The position numbers and the translations under genes are program-made. From Archegozetes longisetosus (taxonomy: Eukaryota > Arthropoda > Arachnida > Sarcoptiformes > Trhypochthoniidae), in assembly GCA_018873245.2 (NCBI GenBank), contig JAEMBT020000004.1:434001-498000 (forward strand): a DNA stretch of 64,000 bases, in the 5' to 3' direction. Numbering within the stretch: position 1 is the stretch's first letter; each line of letters begins with the position of its first letter. Shown here one piece after another: positions 36,113 to 47,496 of the stretch. The notes beneath the pieces are model-generated. The model saw only the letters and a program-made list of their open reading frames with translations. It was not told the origin of the DNA and searched no databases.

Positions 36113-36659
36113 TCACTGGTATTTATTATGCCCCATTTGCTTCAATAATCGATTGCAACTTTCGTGGAAAACAACTAAACTAACACAATGATTATTATTA
36201 CTAAAATTATCCCTTATCCCATTCCACGCTCTAGCTATTGCTAAGCATAAGTCGTCCTCATTCCCAAAAATCCCATTATTCGCAACTCTAACTATAATAT
36301 CCCACATATCAGAGTTTGGAAAATTCTCTACAAAATGCACTCTCGCAGCTCCATGTCCAGCACTGAGTGATTCCTTAATTAGCGCGACTCTACAGAACAA
36401 TCCGTTTTCGTTAAGAGGTTTCGAAATTGTTTGTAAACATAAGTCAACATTAGCCGCTTCATGGATTTCCGAAATGTCCAAATGGATTCGCGTTTGCAGC
36501 CCTAATAATACCTAAATCCTGTTGTTGAATTGTTTTGCACCGACGGCTACTACTTTTACACACATCCATTAATTCAGTTTCATAAGGTCTAAGAAGCCAT
36601 TTATTTACAGTTCTTTTGTCGTGTCATATCATATCAGCAATTTCTTCATCGCTATGCAT
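36113..36659 (-). pseudogene. Tc1-like transposase pseudogene, internally deleted
   Basis: On the minus strand, MHSDEEIADMI (stop) and HDKRTVNKWLLRP followed by IQQQDLGIIRAANANPFG form the HTH part. A frame change leads into 36481-36113: MDISEIHEAANVDLCLQTIS, ENGLFCRVALIKESLSAGH, then a jump to AIARAWNGIRDNFSNNN and GHNKYQ at the very C-terminus. The catalytic Asp/Glu region is missing. Its pattern is a Tc1 deletion derivative. Confidence 0.7.
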
Positions 36660-36989
36660 TTACCCATGAAGTAATGTTATCGAATCTGGTTCTTTCCCAT
36701 CAATTGGTTGGCCGCTTGTCTACTGTATATTCTCGACAAATTCCATTATAAATTGTAAACTAAATTAAGATATATAAGAAAAAATAACTTGAAGAACCCA
36801 TCAAAGTTTGTTCCTGTAATGCAAACTTTGTTTTGTTTGCAATCGAAAGTTTACTTAGCGTATTCATAATTTATCAATTTTTGATATCAAGTTCTATCTT
36901 GAAAGCAAACAAAGTATAAATCTTTATCTTTGCTCATTAAAAAGTTTATGTAGGCCTATTTTTAAGTTCACTGTATAAATACTTTTAGA
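36660..36989. other. Non-coding stretch
   Basis: Nothing recognised except short A/T-rich runs between the Tc1 remnant and the MITE. Confidence 0.35.
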
Positions 36990-37490
36990 GAGAGTGTAAG
37001 TTTGCGCTGAATAATCAGTTCTGATAAGACTCAACATTTTTCTTAATCTTTTAATATCACATTTTCAATCTTAAAGGTCAATTTTTTATAGTTTTTTTTA
37101 TAATTAGTATAAGTCATAATCAAAATCACTAAAAAAAGTCGGTTATTTTCTACTCAATTAAATATGCTTTAGTTCTATTAGTATTATTAATAAACTTTGA
37201 CATTAATTGACATCCAATCAAATATAATAACTGTTAAATACGTTTACATAAAACTCGTAATTAGTCCATATTCTTATTAAGACATTTAATTCATAACATT
37301 ATTAAAAACAAAAACGTATTTTCGATTGGACGGAAAATGACTGACTTTGTATTTAGTGGTTTTGAGTATGACTTACAAGTTATTTATATTACTAATTAAT
37401 TATTTGAAGGTTCAAAATATGGTATTAGAAGATTAAGAAAAATGTTGAGTCTATCAGAATTGACTATCCAGCACAAACTCACTCTTTCGG
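36990..37490. mobile_element. Foldback MITE (~500 bp, ~170-bp arms)
   Basis: About 36990-37165 pairs with 37330-37490 in inverted orientation (for example GACTCAACATTTTTCTTAAT at 37028 against ATTAAGAAAAATGTTGAGTC at 37433). It is non-coding and lies 150 bp upstream of the receptor gene. Confidence 0.7.
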
Positions 37491-37635
37491 GAAGTATTGC
37501 ACTCGATGCTAATTATCAGAAAGAAATCCTTACAATTAGTTATAAGGAAATGAGTGTTATCCTGTTCAACCTATTCCTGTGATTTCATTATGTCATTAAG
37601 TAATCACGAGTTGTTCTAATAATCACTAAAAAGCT

Positions 37636-40600
37636 ATGATTTCTAAAATTTTGAAAAATTATCTAACTATAATAATACTAATTTTTCTTCAAAACCAAGT
37701 AATCGATGGAAAAAGTTTGGAGCAGAAAGATCAGTACAAAACGGGACCCAAAAAATTGAATCTGACTTGTATTCAGGATAAAATGTGAGTAATGTAAAAA
37801 ATTACTAGGGGTTTGATTAGTAACCGGTGTTTGATCCAGTTATTTCTGAGATCAAAATAAAGCTCAGAGCATAAAATTTAGCACTTTTCTTCTTTTAATA
37901 ACTTTTTTATTTCTTGCTTTACATTAATCATTTCAAGGTATATATAAAAAAATATAGTATTGTTCAAAGTTATCGTAAATCGAATTTTAATAATAACTAA
38001 TTTACCTGTGATGTATTTTATACTTGCTTTTCATAGCTCTTCACAAAATAAGTATGAATATCGCTATCCTATTTTGACAAAATTATATAGAATTCTTAAA
38101 TCCCATGAATGATTTCAATGCTTTTAACTTCACGATAGTGTAGTTTTTGTTTTTTCATGCGGTTTATCCGGTTAAATACTTGAATTTTATTACTACTTTT
38201 CAACTTACTTGAAAAATTTTATAATTGAAGTATTCTTTAGATACTTGAACTTTTGTATGTTTTTATATTTCTCTGAAATAATCTTTACTATGTTTATTCA
38301 AAACACGAATGTTTTGGACACTTTAAACGAAATCCGAAAGAGGTATATAATTTTAAATTTTAGGCTTTATTTTCATTTTGTTATAAAAAGTTTGATTAAA
38401 TATTTTACGTTAATTTTTTGTTGGCAGGAAATTAATTTTAAAATAAGTATATGATATTATCTACTCTTTAAATTGAAACGATATTTATGAAAAATATAAT
38501 AATAATAATAATCTTTAATCAGTGAGTGAAATTACAATCACTAGGATATAGTAACATGTTTATACCCTTCATTAAAGACCCATCATTAGATTTTACAAGT
38601 TATGATCATTATGATTCAAAGAGGTCAAGTGTCGACCCGTTAGACTTTTAAAGTTATTAAAATCATTTTCATATCTTATATTGATTGATAAATATGCGTA
38701 AAATAAAAAGTGGTTAAACTACAATTTACGGCCAGGGCCTGAACAGGAGGTCGTAGGGTCTCAACAAAGGTATTGTATTTAGCTCATCGACTTCTACAAG
38801 GGAGAAGAGTCAAAAGTAAGCCACTCCCACTTTTCTTAACCACGCCCTGAGGTCTTAAACCTTGTTTTTCGTGAAAAATTTTTCAGTTTAAACAGAATTT
38901 AGTTTCCCTCTAAGGATACTTAGCCTTCTCACCACGTTTATCTAACAACAGCTAAAACAATAGGCTATCAATATGATACTTTTATTGCTAAATGCGACTC
39001 AATAAGGGCAGATACTTTTGATGATCGATCCTAATAGTACTCAGTGTGCTGAGTCGAATAATATATCATATGCCAGGTTTTATCCATAAATTGCGTGAAA
39101 ATTTTGATTTTTTAAATAAATATTATATACCCCAAGCCTAGTGCTCCTCACGAGTCGAGTCGATTTGAGCAATTTGGTAAATCGATTCAAACTTTCGAGT
39201 TCAAAGCTCTAGAAGATTTGACTCGAACGCAGTTGAGTCGAGTCCAACTCGAGTTCGGGTATGACTCAATTAGGTTTGAGGAATTTGAATTCTTTTGAAC
39301 TGTAAAGGTGTTCCATGATTTCAACATTCTGAAACTTTTTAGAGCATTCTAGAAATCCTTAGAGTATTCTATAGTTTTGAAATATTCTAGAGTTTGCTAG
39401 AACATTCTAGAAACCCATGGAATACTCTAGTACTTACTAGAACACTCTAGAAACTTATGGAATATTTTAGAACTTTTCAAAAACATTCTACAATCTTGCA
39501 ACATATTCAGGAACCATCCAGAAAGTATGCATTTTAGTATAAAAGGGAGGTCCACTCTACACATCCGCTCGATATTTGAGTTGAAAAACTTATGTCATCC
39601 ATTAATATTAGTTTATTCAAGTCTTCGGGTAGGCTCAACGCGAGTCCAAATCAAATCGATTCGCGGTTTGAACAGACTCGACTCGAAAAGAGACTTAACT
39701 CGATTTTTAAGAGTCGAATTCAAATCTGCTCCGACTCGAACTAGATTTGTGCGGAGCACTACCTAGGACCACCTGCCCACCCCAGGGACGGACTATCTAG
39801 GCCTAGCCCCTCGAAAATGGGTAAACCTGGCTTCACCAAGTTGTAACCCAAGCCAAACCTGATATAAACTAAGGGAGAATAAGTTAGGTCTCCCTTAGTT
39901 TATATCAGGCTTGTTTGGGTTACGATTCGAGAAGTCCAGGTTTATCCATTACGAGGTACTAAACCAAATAAAGATGGTTATATCGAGAACTACTTGTGAT
40001 AATTGATCAAGCGAGGTATCAAAACGCTTAGTTCGATATTCTGAGTCCAATGATATATCACGTCAGCCACTCTCGTCGGGAGTTGATCAGAAATGGTCAG
40101 ATTCGGGTTAAATCAATTTTCTGGCGTAATATATGGATAAAACATGGCATGTGATATATTATTCGACTCAGCACACTGAGTACTATTAGGATCGATCATC
40201 AAAAGTGTCTGCCCTCATTGAGTCCATTTATCAATAAAAGTATCATATTGATAGCCTCTTGTTTTAGCTGTTGTTAGATAAACATGGCGGGAGGACTAAG
40301 TATCCTTAGGGAGATACTAAATTCAGTTTAAACTGAAAAAATTTCACGAAAATAAGGCTTAAGACCCCAGGGGCTTGGTTAAGAAAAAGTGAGCGTGGCT
40401 TACTTTTGACCCCTCCCCCTTATAGAAGTTGATGAGCTGAATACCTACGACCTCCCGTTCAGGCCCTGGCCGTAAAGTGTATTTTGACCTAAAAAGTTAT
40501 TCAACTAATTTGGAAGGAGCTAATCGCGCCATTATTTTGCTCTGAATTATAGTTTGGGCTAATTAATTCTAATATGGGTTAAGATTTTCACTTTGTTCTT

Positions 40601-41942
40601 CAACTTTTTTAGATATTTCGATACGGATAAATTATGTGATGCATTCATACTCTTTGCAAATACTAATAGCATACAAGTATCTGAACTGAACGAGAACTTC
40701 TCTAATATCGATATTTCAACTGATATAATAGGCAGAGATTTGAATGACGTGAGACAGATTTATTACAATCTAAATGAAAATTACATAATTTATGAAAGTG
40801 GTCGCAAGTTTCATAAGCTTTCGCTCATCTCCGACCAGTCAGACAATCCTAATATAAAGAACAAAGATGACTATGAATTTTCGGAGAATGCACTAAAGCC
40901 CGGTTCTAAACTAGCGGTTGATTGGATTCACAATTTATTATACTTCATTAATCAAAACAGTCAAATAATTGCTTCAAACATTGAAAATCTTGATCATCGA
41001 ATAGTTATAGCAAATAAATTACTCGACATGATCATCTGCTTAGCTGTGAATCCAATTGAATCGTTTATTGTATGGTTTGAACATCATTACAATAGTTTCA
41101 GAACTGTTTTGAATAAAGCACTTCAGGACGGATCAAATCGGAGTCAAATTTTTGAAACAAATGACTACATAAGAGAGATAACAATTGATTACAATTCCAA
41201 ACGTTTGTTCTGGCTTTCATCACTTGAGTTAAGTTCAATCGATTATGATGGAAATGATAAACGCGTGATCTCTGAATCTGTTTTTGATATTTTTGACTTT
41301 GACTTGTTGGGAGATTATGTCTATTGGATTGAATCCAATGGCAATCAATTGTTTAGAGCGAGTATTAAAGGCTTTCAAACTTATGAAAGTAGTGTTAAAT
41401 TAAATTTTACTATAAATAAGTTTGAATTGGTACACAATTCTAAACAACCTGAAGGCACAAATGAATGCTTACATTCTGAATGTTCACAGTTTTGTTTACC
41501 TGTTTACGAAACGTCTTATCGATGCCTTTGTATTAGTCAATATAATTGTATAGATGATCCAACGCAAATAAGACATAGAAAAGAACCAACTTTTGGAATA
41601 AGTCAAGCAACGATTCCCAAAAGTAAATCAACAGAAAGTATGGCGCCAAAACCAACAAAAATTTCTGAATATCAAATTTCTTTGAGTCATTCAAGCATCA
41701 AACCTACATCTTACATTTTGAGTGAATCAGCAGATTATAAAAATGATTCTACTGATAATTCATTTAGATTAGCAGTTATTATACCTGTATTAAGTTTCCT
41801 CTTAATAATTTTAGTCGTTTGCCTACTGATAATTTTCAAATGTAGTAATACTCCATGCACTAAAGTGAGTACTAAAGAACAAATTGGTTCAGAAATTGAA
41901 AATTGGCCAAACAATACACCAATCTATTCTAATATTGCATAA
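37636..41942 (+). CDS. LDLR-like receptor: YWTD propeller, EGF, one TM (two exons)
   Basis: Exon 1 (37636-37784, donor GTGAGT) encodes a signal peptide (MISKILKNYLTIIILIFLQ) and a short linker. Exon 2 (40613-41942, acceptor CTTTTTTAG) joins in phase (AT|A) to give 492 residues. Residues about 50-330 form a diverged six-bladed YWTD beta-propeller (blades visible at LAVDWIHNLLYFIN, LAVNPIESFIVWFE, ITIDYNSKRLFWLS, YVYWIESNGNQLFRA). An EGF-like module with six cysteines follows at about 335-361 (ECLHSECSQFC, then YRCLCISQYNC). After a Ser/Thr-rich stalk there is one TM segment at about 436-458 and a 34-residue tail with no NPxY motif. No LDL-receptor class A repeats are present, so it is much smaller than LDLR or LRP and no ortholog is assigned. 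It is presumably a cell-surface binding protein. AATAAA lies at 41975. Confidence 0.8.
38711..40493. mobile_element. Large foldback element in the receptor intron
   Basis: It lies wholly within the 2828-bp intron (37785-40612). The ends are TTACGGCCAGGGCCTGAAC and its inverted partner at 40463-40485. Arms of about 400 bp (38711-39110 against 40125-40493) are well matched, and an inner pair at 39812-39880 and 39889-39955 forms the central hairpin. The left arm is interrupted by an element at 39139-39761 and has lost about 200 bp relative to the right arm. It is non-coding. Confidence 0.75.
39139..39761. mobile_element. Small TIR element (hAT-like ends) nested in the foldback
   Basis: The ends are TAGTGCTCCTCACGAG and the complement of TAGTGCTCCGCACAAA. 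Subterminal regions on both sides are full of CGAGTCGA- or GACTCGA-like repeats. The 623-bp interior also contains a run of TCTAGAA/ATTCTAGA motifs. The flanking octamers CCCAAGCC and CCTAGGAC agree at only 5 of 8 positions, so the TSD is uncertain. Short TIR, TAG start and subterminal repeats suggest hAT. Confidence 0.55.
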
Positions 41943-42271
41943 TTGCAGAATTAAACTCTTGTAAATCACTTTAACAATAAAAGCTTTTCTGTAATTATTA
42001 AATAAATTTTATTCCGATAATATAGTTTAGGTAGACTTGTGTATTAAGTGAAAAACACTTGAAAAATGGAGATTCAAGTTTTAAATGAGTGATTGCTAAT
42101 CTTTTAGTAATAAATGGCCAGAAAATTTTACTCTTCAGCAAAGGGCCAGTAAACAGTTGAATGCGAGGAATGAAGAAAAGCCTTAGCAATGAGGAGCACA
42201 CATATTTTTAATCGATAACAATTATAATTAGTGGAGTGAGAATTATTATAACTGAATTTCGGAGGGGGATG

Positions 42272-42790
42272 TGTTACTATATAGTGTTATAGAGTTAGAG
42301 TTAGCGTTAGTATAAGATATTATATGTATTAGATATGTGTTTGCATTGCAAGTCTGTATGTATGTAAGTTTGTACGAAAGTTTGTATGTAGTATGGGCCT
42401 CATGTGAGGGTGTCACGCTTCATAAACTTAATGTTGTTTTGTTTTATTTTAAAGTTTAAAAGAGAAAAAGTATAGAGAGTTGGAAGAAAAGTTAGTTATA
42501 TTTTAGATACGAGTTAGTTATGTTTTAGGTATGAGAGAGTTTGGACGTGAAGAGAACAAGTGTGCACACTATAGATGTATTGAGTTATTATTTGTTTATT
42601 GGTTTTTATTTGGAAATTCCTGATATTTTGTATTTTACCTATTTGTCGAAACTTATGTCATATCAATAAGTATAATATTTTAAGTGTATTGGTGTTTGTA
42701 ACTGCGTTTTTTTCAGAATAAATGTTATTGTTTACAATACAGTTATAGAAGTCCAGTCCTATAACAACAGTAAGTCCAGTAACTGTAACA
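42272..42790 (+). mobile_element. LTR with adjacent polypurine tract (LTR-retrotransposon remnant)
   Basis: The segment starts TGTTAC and ends GTAACA, a perfect 6-bp inverted terminal match with TG...CA ends. A polypurine tract GGAGGGGGA (42261-42269) sits directly upstream, as next to a 3' LTR. Inside are direct repeats such as TTAGTTAT and an AATAAA near the 3' side (42718). No pol-like coding sequence is visible upstream, so this is read as the 3' end of a truncated element. No matching 5-bp TSD was found. Confidence 0.45.
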
Positions 42791-42793
42791 ATA

Positions 42794-43679
42794 TAAGGTT
42801 GGAAAGAAAGTCCGCGTATTTTGACCGTGTTTAATCAACATTAAATTTGTGAAGAATGGTTATGTTTAAAATCAATTTCAGTTTCATTTCCGCATACGTA
42901 TTATTTGTCTACAATTTTCTTTTGGAATTAATTTTGATATCTGTTGATAATCAGTTCTTAAGCCATGTCTTCAGATGAACTCCACATAACGTATTGCGGG
43001 TAAATCCGGGCTAATGGGTCTAAAGGGGCACCCGACTTCCCACCCCAAGTGTGATAGATCATTGGATTCAGCTCATCGAGCTGAATATTTTGATACCGCA
43101 CTTGACCACTTCCGACCCGAACGTGACAAATTCTGGTCAACCAGACCTAACCCCCTAGAAAATGGATGAATCTGATTTTGCCAAGTTGTAACCTAAATCA
43201 AACCTGATTTGAACTAAGGTATGATAGGTTAGGTCGCGAAGCAACCTAACCAATTCTCCCTTAGTTTATATCAGGCTTGTTTGGATTACGATTCGGGAAA
43301 ACCATGTTATACATTACGAGGTACTAAACCAAACAAGGATGGATATCTCGAGAACTACTTGTGATAATTGGTTAAGTGAAGTATCAAAATGCTCGGTTTG
43401 ATATACTAAGTCCAATGGTATATCGCTAGGCTGGGTCAGCCACTCCCGTTGGTAATTGGCCAGAAGTAAAGTATGCAATACCTTATGTGGAGTTCATCTG
43501 AAGACATGGCTTAAGAACTGATTGTCAATAGATATTAAAATTAATTCCAAATGAAAATTGTAGACAAATAATACGTGTACGGAAATGCAACTGAAATTGA
43601 TTTGTAAGCATAACCATTCTTCACAAAAATATTGTTGATTAAACACGGTCAAAATACACGAACTTTCTTTCCAACTTTA
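42794..43679. mobile_element. Mariner-type foldback element with TA site
   Basis: The ends TAAGGTTGGAAAGAAAGT and complement at 43662-43679 are flanked by TA on both sides. The arms (42794 to about 43010, and about 43490-43679) pair closely, and the inner 43080-43470 is also self-complementary around a centre near 43250. The inner part is closely related to 39800-40090 in the receptor intron. It encodes nothing. Confidence 0.7.
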
Positions 43680-44017
43680 TAAAACAATTTTTACTGTTTA
43701 CGCATAGAAGAACTTATTAATTCATAAGTTAAAGGTTCCCCTTTTCAGCTCTTAAACTTCGATATAAGATAAGGTATTAGACTGATGAAAGAAAAATATA
43801 AAAAAAAACACTTAAACTTCAAGTTCAAATCATTATGTTTTCAAACTTTGCAAAAATGAATTAAGAAACGCATAATTTGCTATTTAGTCATAAGTAAAAG
43901 ACTTGTACTTTTTATTCTAATAAGTTCGAAAAACATTGAATCAAAATAAAATTTCACTTTTTATCGGATACTAATACTTTCAATTATGATTAATTCAATT
44001 TTAGGGATATTTATATA

Positions 44018-45663
44018 CAGTATGTGACAAAATCGCTTTGATAAACGCATTCAAAAGTTTAAATTTAATATGTTATTTTTATTTGTAAAATTAATAAAAA
44101 TATGTATGTCATTTTGGAGCGCTGTATTTTAAAATTCAAATGCGATGCATTAAAATATTTTCTTTATTGCTATGAGAACGAAATTAAGACGCATTTAAAT
44201 CAATACCTAAAAATTATTGGACAAAATTGTTTTGATATCGCGCTTCGCATTAAATTGACCATAATTTCCAGTAGCTTTTGTTATTTATTTAATAATTTAT
44301 GATTTTTATCTAACAATACATTTATTGCAGAATTTAAATATATAATTAGAATTAATTGCAATTATGTCTATCGCGAGAAAAGAAATATCTAACGACTTGC
44401 GTTAAGTAGTTGTAAAATTGCATTTAGAAAAGGGATATTATTTAGTGAGATCCATGAATTGACAGGAGTTATCCCGCAAACTGCTCATAAAATTGTAGAG
44501 AAGTATAAACGATTCAAATCTGTTGTTAATCGCGAAGGAAGGGGCCGGAAAAAATATTAACAAACAAAGAACAACACATTATCAAACGAATGGTTATCAA
44601 AAACCGACGGATCAGTTCAGTAAAAGTTGCCGATGAATTTAACAACTTATACCATAAGAAAGTTAGTCCTAAAACTATTATCAGGACTGTAAAACAATTT
44701 GAAATAAACCGTCGAATTGCTCGAAAAAAACCATATATTAATTCACGTAATCGTAAGAAACGAATGGAGTTTGCCAACAAATATCTTTCTAAGGATGATA
44801 CTTTCTGGAACCGTGTTTTATGGTCCGATGAAAGTAAATTTAACTTATTTGGATCAGATGGACGTATAAAAGTCTGGAGAAAAGTTGGTGAAGAGCTAAA
44901 CGAAGACTGTTTACAGCCAACTATAAAACACGGCGGTGGATCAGTTTGTGTCTGGGACTGTATGTCTTCCAGTGGGACTGGAAATCTGGTCTTTATTGAA
45001 GAAATGATGGACAGATATCTTTATGTTGACATTCTGAGCAATAATCATAAGCAGTATGCGAAAAAACTTTAAATCAGACGCACTTTTATTTTCCAACAAG
45101 ACTGCGATCTGAAACATACCTTCAAATTAGCTAAAAAATCCTTTGAAAATAATGATATCTCGCTATTGGATTGGCCGCCACAGAGTTCGGATCTTAACGT
45201 TATTGAGCAATTATGGGAGTGTGTGGACACAAATATTCGGGAATATGGTATTTCGAACAAAAGCCAGTTAAAAAGCGCTATTCTGAAGGTATGGCAGAAT
45301 ATTCCTCCCGAACTGACTAAAAAGTTGGTGAAATCAGTGCCGAAACGTATTCAAGCAGTTCTACAACGAAATGGCGGTCCAACAAAATATTAGTCATTTA
45401 TCTCTCTGTAGTAATTTAATTGCAAAAAACTTAAATCTTTCTCATCAAAACATTTTTGTCCACAAAATTCTAACCTTCTCTTAACTATAATTAATTTATA
45501 ATATGTTAATAATGAAATTATATAATTCTGATAATAATATTCAAAAGAGTATTGTTTTGCGTTAATTTGATTTAAGTTTCACATCTTTTAATTAATTAAT
45601 TAAAAAGTTCTAATCAAAATAGTATTAAACTACTATTTATCAAAACAATTTTTTCACATACTG
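44018..45663 (+). mobile_element. Tc1 transposon, full length, inactive
   Basis: It starts CAGTATGTGACAAAATCG and ends with the complement of CAGTATGTGAAAAAATTG. TA lies outside both ends (44016-44017 and 45664-45665). The 1646-bp length, CAGT termini and DD34E transposase remnant are typical of Tc1. Confidence 0.9.
44364..45393 (+). pseudogene. Tc1 transposase pseudogene (DD34E)
   Basis: The frame from ATG at 44364 (MSIARKEISNDLR) meets a stop after 13 codons, and frame changes follow near 44430 and 44560. From about 44563 a single frame runs to 45393 with one nonsense codon (TAA at 45070-45072). Visible parts are the HTH (KVADEFNNLYHKKVSPKTII), first catalytic Asp (VLWSDESKFNLFG), GGGSVCVWDCMSSSG, second Asp (FIFQQDCDLKHT) and the third acidic residue in WPPQSSDLNVIEQLWE. 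The C-terminus is RIQAVLQRNGGPTKY. The arrangement matches Tc1-family transposases of about 340 residues. The stop between the first and second catalytic residues and the N-terminal breaks inactivate it. Confidence 0.9.
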
Positions 45664-45937
45664 TATATTCTTAGGTCATTATGTTAAGGCTTTTCTTCAT
45701 TTCTCGTATTCAGTTATGACAAATGCAAATTTAATTTCAATTTCAAATGTTTATTCAAATAAATAAAATATTTATTTGAAGGTTTAGATTCTTTATATTG
45801 CTTTTTAACATTAATTAATAGCTCATTTCAACTAAATACTTTATGAAACAGATTTAATTATATATATTTTCCCCTTAGTGTCTCATAAGGTTCTTGTATT
45901 CATTTTTAGGTATTGCTCGTATATATCTGGACTACAG

Positions 45938-46602
45938 CGTAGCACGTGAATTCAGCCCCAGCAATTCAGCCTCAGACAATTCAGCCCCGACAATTCAGCC
46001 CAAAGACAATTCAGCTCCCGGCAATTCAGCTCCCGACAATTAAGCCCTAATACTATTCAGCTCCTGACAATTCAGCCCTAAACAACTGTAACTACTCTAT
46101 AGCCTAATGGTTAGAGTCTCCATTAGGAGTAGATTTTAAGCTTAATTCAGTTTCATTTGATCAAATTAATTAATTATATTAAGTTTGATCAAATCAAATC
46201 GAATTGTGATAATCAACAATTTTTCAAAGCTTGCGCCAGTTGCAAGTTGAACAGTACTTGGCAGGAATCAAACCAAAGACAAAAAAGAAGAGGTATCGAG
46301 ATGCAGCATCAAATTTGAAAGAGAATGTGGCGAAGTATGGACAAACTCCTATTATAGAATATCTTAGGAGTATCGCCCATAATCTTTCTTTTTAATACTT
46401 TTTAATTTTTTATATTTGAATTCATTATGTTTTTAAAGCTATTTTAAAAATTTTACTTTAATAAAATTTTAAAATCGAAGCATACTTTGTTGGGGCTGAA
46501 TTGTCAGGAGCTGAATAGTACTAGGGCTGAATTGTTGGGGCTGAATTGTCAGGAGCTGAATTGTCTGGGGCTGAATTGCTGGGGCTGAATTGTCATGGAA
46601 CC
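45938..46602 (+). mobile_element. MULE deletion derivative A with minisatellite TIRs and 9-bp TSD
   Basis: A perfect 9-bp duplication GGACTACAG (45929-45937 and 46603-46611) brackets 665 bp. The right end reads TGTCATGGAACC, the complement of the intact MULE's start. The TIRs are tandem units of the type GACAATTCAGCCCC (left 45950-46080, right inverted 46495-46598). Between them only the transposase C-terminus survives, on the plus strand: QLQVEQYLAGIKPKTKKKRY near 46233-46290 and IIEYLRSIAHNLSF to the TAA at 46393, matching the last ~50 residues of the intact transposase. Confidence 0.85.
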
Positions 46603-46747
46603 GGACTACAGTTTTAAAATATTAATAATATATTATAAATGTTTTTCTCTAAAATAACATGACTGTAATTTTATATGAATTTGACTTTTTAATTTCATTA
46701 TGAAACTTTCTTTAAGTTTTCTAGATAAAAAATCGAATTCTCAATCA

Positions 46748-46828
46748 AAGGGCCAAAAGTATTAAAGCTGCCTGATGTGTGAAGGGCCAGAAAAAATCAA
46801 TGAACGGGCCGCGGGTTGGCGATCATTG
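46748..46828. mobile_element. hAT terminal fragment
   Basis: The segment GGGCCGCGGGTTGGCGATCA to TTG resembles the common animal hAT end (complement of CAGTGATCGCCAACC-type termini) and is preceded by repeated GGGCCA/GGGCCAG subterminal motifs. Only one end is present. Confidence 0.45.
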
Positions 46829-47496
46829 TTTTAAGCCTTTACTCGTTTCAATAACCAATTGCCAACATCGAATGTATGAAAAATTTTTAGAAAAATTAGC
46901 CATTCTTCCAAGCTTCATAAGATAAAGAGTTGATTACAAAAGTAATTTTAACTGTGACACTAAACTATATACTGATACAGCATGAGTTATCACAAACTTA
47001 AGCGAGTGATTAATTTTTCAATTATAAACATGTAATTAAAACTCGATATAGTAAATCGTTGATTGCATTAACCATAATTAAATTCCACTCTAAAAGGCTT
47101 GAATTAGTTTTTAAAAACTATATAGGTAGATGTAGGTAGGTTGTAGTATAAATTGATAATTATCAACTAAAAATCTTGATTTGCTGATTCGGATCTTATA
47201 AAAATGACATGGAGTCATAAGGTGACACTTTGGTATATGTGTAGCGTTTTTCCATGACACTTTCGTAAAAGATGGCCTACTAGCAAATAGTGCTGTAAAA
47301 CTCAGGTAAAAAATTATATAGTATTCAACTTATATTCTTTAATCCTTCAAGCAACCATAAAATATGCGATAAAATGATATGATAAAAGTATACTATATAT
47401 GTTTAATTTGTTAAAAAATCAAAAAAAAGTAAACAACTTATTTATATTGAGTACTATAACTTACATACATATTTATTAAGTGAATATATGAAAGAT
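46829..47496. other. Non-coding stretch
   Basis: Nothing recognised between the hAT end and MULE derivative B. Confidence 0.4.

Noticed and set aside
39527..39766. Plus-strand frame in the receptor intron
   Set aside because: It falls within the CGAGTCGA-rich terminal region of a TIR element and reflects repeat sequence.
42958..43140. Minus-strand frame
   Set aside because: It lies in the arm of a foldback element and has no coding features.
44102..44302. Plus-strand frame of 66 codons
   Set aside because: It lies in the 5' untranslated part of the Tc1 element and has no transposase motif.
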